Positions 61,842 through 64,000 of a DNA stretch of 64,000 bases are shown piece by piece; the stretch's first letter is position 1; every line of letters begins with the position of its first letter. This DNA comes from Oceanobacillus neutriphilus (GTDB taxonomy: Bacteria > Bacillota > Bacilli > Bacillales > Amphibacillaceae), in NCBI RefSeq assembly GCF_014645515.1, contig NZ_BMLW01000014.1:98722-162721 (forward strand), read 5' to 3'. The notes beneath the pieces were generated by a model that was given only the letters and a program-made list of their open reading frames with translations, was not told where the DNA came from and ran no database searches. Position numbers and translations under genes: made by a program.

Positions 61842-61887
61842 AAAAAAACTGCAGCAGGACTTAGATAAGCCCTGCTGCAGTTTTTTT
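61842..61887. terminator. Bidirectional terminator between recQ and the aminopeptidase
   Basis: A 17-bp perfect stem, AAAAAAACTGCAGCAGG and its complement, 12-nt loop, with A and T runs in the stem. Confidence 0.92.
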
Positions 61888-61892
61888 ATTGT

Positions 61893-63131
61893 TTACTTAA
61901 TATCCAATGCCCAGGTTCCATTACGGAATACCGGCTCTGAGTTGCCATCAGCTGTAATACCATCAATGTCCATTTTATCAGATCCAATCATAAAATCGAC
62001 ATGAACAAGGCTGTCATTTACCCCATGCTTATCCAGCTCCTCTAAATCCATAGCAGCTCCGCCTTTCAGATTCGTCGGATAAGCTTTACCCAACGCAATA
62101 TGGCAGGAGGCATTTTCATCAAATAATGTGTTATAGAAAATAAGCCCAGATTGCGATACCGGCGATTCGTCTGGTACCAGGGCAATTTCTCCAAGACGGC
62201 GGGCACCATCGTCAGAGTCCAGCAGATGCTTCAAGACTTCTTCTCCCTGCTCTGCCTGAAAGTCAACTACTTTCCCCTCCTTAAAGGTTAAAGAGAAATT
62301 ATCAATTAAGCTTCCTCCGTAGTTTAACGGTTTGGTACTTGATACTGTTCCGTTAATACCATATTTATGCGGCACAGAGAAAACCTCCTCTGTCGGCATA
62401 TTCGGGTTGAAGGTAACGCCTGTTTCAGCCTCGGCAGATCCGCCTTTCCAAATATGTCCCTCCGGCAGTTCCAGTTCTAAATCTGTACCAGGTGCTTTAA
62501 AAATCAATTTTTTATAGTTTTTCTTATTTAACACTTCTCTGGCTGTTCTCAATGTTTCATTATGCTTATCCCATGCTGCAACGGGATCATCCTGGTCCAC
62601 ACGGACAATCTTCAAAATAGCTTCCCAAAGACTGGCAACCGCTTCCTCTGCTGACTTATCAGGGAAGATTTTTTTCGCCCAATCCTTTGATGGGATGGAA
62701 ATAATGGTCCAAGGAATGCGGTCATTCATTGTATATTTCCGGAAATTCACCATCGCTTCCGCAGCTGCTTTATTTGCTTTTGCTACGCGTGACGGGTCAA
62801 TATCCTTTAATAAATCCGGATTCGTGGAACGAATATTTACAACTGCTGCTCCATCCTCTGCAAACGTCTCATTCAATTTTACTTTCCATTCCGGAAAATG
62901 TGCAATAACTTCATCTGGTGCATTCTCGTATTTTAACAGGGTGAGCTCATCATCAACCCAGTTAATATGTACATCCTTTGCCCCCATTTCATACGCTTTA
63001 CGAGCTACAATCCGCGTAAATTCTGCCCCTTCAATCGGCGCATTAATCATAACTGCCTGTCCTTTTTGCAGGTTAACACCCTTTTTCAATGTTAACTCTG
63101 CATACTTTTCCTGTACCTGTACTTGAACCAT
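61893..63131 (-). CDS. ampS: M29 family metalloaminopeptidase (AmpS/PepS type)
   Basis: Cytoplasmic aminopeptidase with two metal ions. The 412 residues show the family segments KGVNLQKGQAVMINAPIEGAEFTR, the C-terminal metal ligands within GEIALVPDESPVS, IFYNTLFDENASCHIALGKAYP and SLVHVDFMIGSDKMDIDG. I start at the ATG at 63131 (MVQVQVQEKY), with GGAGG 9 nt upstream; the frame extends 45 codons further into AT-rich sequence with no site. Not linked to neighbouring genes. Confidence 0.93.
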   Translation of the reverse strand: MVQVQVQEKYAELTLKKGVNLQKGQAVMINAPIEGAEFTRIVARKAYEMGAKDVHINWVDDELTLLKYENAPDEVIAHFPEWKVKLNETFAEDGAAVVNIRSTNPDLLKDIDPSRVAKANKAAAEAMVNFRKYTMNDRIPWTIISIPSKDWAKKIFPDKSAEEAVASLWEAILKIVRVDQDDPVAAWDKHNETLRTAREVLNKKNYKKLIFKAPGTDLELELPEGHIWKGGSAEAETGVTFNPNMPTEEVFSVPHKYGINGTVSSTKPLNYGGSLIDNFSLTFKEGKVVDFQAEQGEEVLKHLLDSDDGARRLGEIALVPDESPVSQSGLIFYNTLFDENASCHIALGKAYPTNLKGGAAMDLEELDKHGVNDSLVHVDFMIGSDKMDIDGITADGNSEPVFRNGTWALDIK

Positions 63132-63372
63132 AAATATATACCTCCATATGCACAAATTTAAATTCTCTTTTTTTGAATACCTTTTTATTATTTCATATTC
63201 CCTTAAATATTTCCAAATATATTTCCTTTTAATATCCTCTATTATCCCCATCATTACAGCTTTCATTTACTAGTACCCCTATTTATGATACCCTATATTA
63301 AGATTACTTTTCGTAACTAATGAATTTATCACATACATTTCAGATACAAAATGGTTCTATGGAGGTGGAAAA

Positions 63373-63705
63373 ATGAATCAATTATGTCCACGTTTTGAAA
63401 AAGCAATGGTCTTATTGAGCACTCGTTGGGTCGGGCTTATTTTATTTGAATTATTAAAAGGGGCAAAACGTTTTTCAGAGATGGAAGCAGACCTCCCTAT
63501 TAGCGGCCGCTTACTTTCAGATCGTTTAAAATTACTGGAAAAAGAAGGTATTGTAGAGCGTAATATATATTCGGAATTTCCAGTTCGTATTGAATATACA
63601 TTATCAGAAAAAGGAAAAGCGCTTGAGCCTGTGATCAAGGATATTCAGCACTGGGCGGAAGAATATATTTCCGCTGAAGAGATAGCGGATAATGAGAGAG
63701 AGTAA
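63373..63705 (+). CDS. HxlR family winged-helix regulator
   Basis: A 110-residue HxlR-type transcription factor: CPRFEKAMVLLSTRWVGLILFELLKGAKRFSEME, then ISGRLLSDRLKLLEKEGIVERNIYSEFPVRIEYTLSEKGKAL. One cysteine near the N-terminus (C5) recalls redox-sensing members such as YodB and HypR, but in some members the conserved cysteine serves otherwise. ATGGAGGTGG precedes the start. Its target genes are not apparent; no gene lies divergently within 240 bp other than the aminopeptidase. Confidence 0.88.
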   Translation: MNQLCPRFEKAMVLLSTRWVGLILFELLKGAKRFSEMEADLPISGRLLSDRLKLLEKEGIVERNIYSEFPVRIEYTLSEKGKALEPVIKDIQHWAEEYISAEEIADNERE

Positions 63706-63756
63706 ATGTCTCTTTTGTATGGAGGCAGGTGCCCCTACATTATTAAAAATCCAAAT

Positions 63757-63827
63757 ATGTTGTCAATCCCTTCTATCTCTTGACAAAGCATAAACTCCAG
63801 AAAGAAGGTAACGTGTAAGGCACCGCT
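63757..63827 (+). repeat. Third, broken copy of the miniature element
   Basis: TGTTGTCAATCCCTTCTATCTCTTGACAAAGCATAAACT and GGTAACGTGTAAGGC-ACCGC match 51739-51814 of the second copy. The match stops at 63827, where the terminal sequence of an IS3-like element begins. The left terminal repeat is missing. Confidence 0.75.
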
Positions 63828-64000
63828 GATATGCTCCCTTTATAGTAGACAGTAAAATAATAAAAATTCTCTCCTATTATGAAGGGAGTATTTCATATGT
63901 CTAAAAGAGGAACGAGACATGAACTGGATGAACGAATTCAAATAGTACGGCAAGTATTAGATAAGAGAAAATCCATAGGGGCAACAGCTAAAAAACATGG
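63828..64000 (+). mobile_element. Left end of an IS3-family insertion sequence
   Basis: The terminal sequence TGATATGCTCCCTTTATAG resembles the TG...TGCTCC ends of IS3-family (IS150-like) elements. It is followed 69 bp later by the first transposase frame. The right end is outside the window. Confidence 0.75.
63897..64000 (+). CDS. IS3-family transposase OrfA, N-terminal 34 residues (runs off the right edge)
   Basis: ATG after GAAGGGAG; the peptide reads MSKRGTRHELDERIQ, then VLDKRKSIGATAKKHG. This is the helix-turn-helix opening of OrfA proteins, which bind the IS ends. The rest, including the OrfA-OrfB frameshift region and the DDE domain, is not in the window. Confidence 0.8.
   Translation, partial: MSKRGTRHELDERIQIVRQVLDKRKSIGATAKKH

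Overview
The window is a chromosomal segment of a low-GC, spore-forming member of the Bacillaceae, most like Oceanobacillus, Virgibacillus and relatives. This rests on gene content and order: rpoE, pyrG, argS, ywiB, pbpG, ywhD, ywgA, ywfO, lipL, pta, hemQ, cwlJ, gerQ, ywdK and ywdI form a Bacillus-type backbone. A CPA1 Na+/H+ antiporter and very acidic exported proteins fit a salt- or alkali-tolerant habit. Species identity is inference.

Layout. 1-1.4 kb: 5' part of pyrG with its own promoter and attenuator. 1.4-11.8 kb: a tightly overlapping minus-strand vitamin B12 import and salvage operon (btuF, btuC, btuD-cbiZ fusion, cbiB, cobD, cobU, a shortened cbiP, cobS, cobC, a second CobU-like gene, pduO, an AIR-synthase-like gene), led by a cobalamin riboswitch and terminator. 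It lies between rpoE and pyrG, which are direct neighbours in B. subtilis. 12.5-24.8 kb: rpoE, the B12-dependent mutase icmF, a TetR repressor and a beta-oxidation set (two acyl-CoA dehydrogenases, hydroxyacyl-CoA dehydrogenase, thiolase, membrane Fe-S electron-transfer protein) with promoter-embedded operators and a cre box. 25 kb: a tiny holin-like toxin gene of the type I toxin-antitoxin kind. 25.4-30 kb: argS, ywiB, pbpG.

30-39.8 kb: an accessory island for uptake and oxidative breakdown of an organosulfur compound, related in gene content to the B. subtilis ytmI operon. A minus-strand half (two flavin monooxygenases, FMN reductase, binding protein) and a plus-strand half (ABC ATPase, permease, binding protein, short-chain dehydrogenase, amidohydrolase-like protein, glutaredoxin) flank a LysR regulator, and each half is preceded by the same type of palindrome. 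40-48 kb: conserved housekeeping and spore genes. 48-64 kb: lipid acyltransferase, zinc-finger protein, phasin-like protein, YjiH transporter-like protein, OsmC, TerC under a yybP-ykoY manganese riboswitch, AI-2E family protein, Na+/H+ antiporter, recQ, M29 aminopeptidase, HxlR regulator, and the left end of an IS3-family element.

The most distinctive non-coding content is a set of dispersed palindromic repeats. Two full copies (17.3-18.1 and 51.7-52.1 kb) have terminal inverted repeats and 7-bp flanking direct repeats, like a miniature transposable element. A third copy at 63.8 kb is cut by the IS3 element. Another repeat family (12.0 and 54.0 kb) shares with the first a pair of hairpins with an invariant GTCCT loop and covarying stems.
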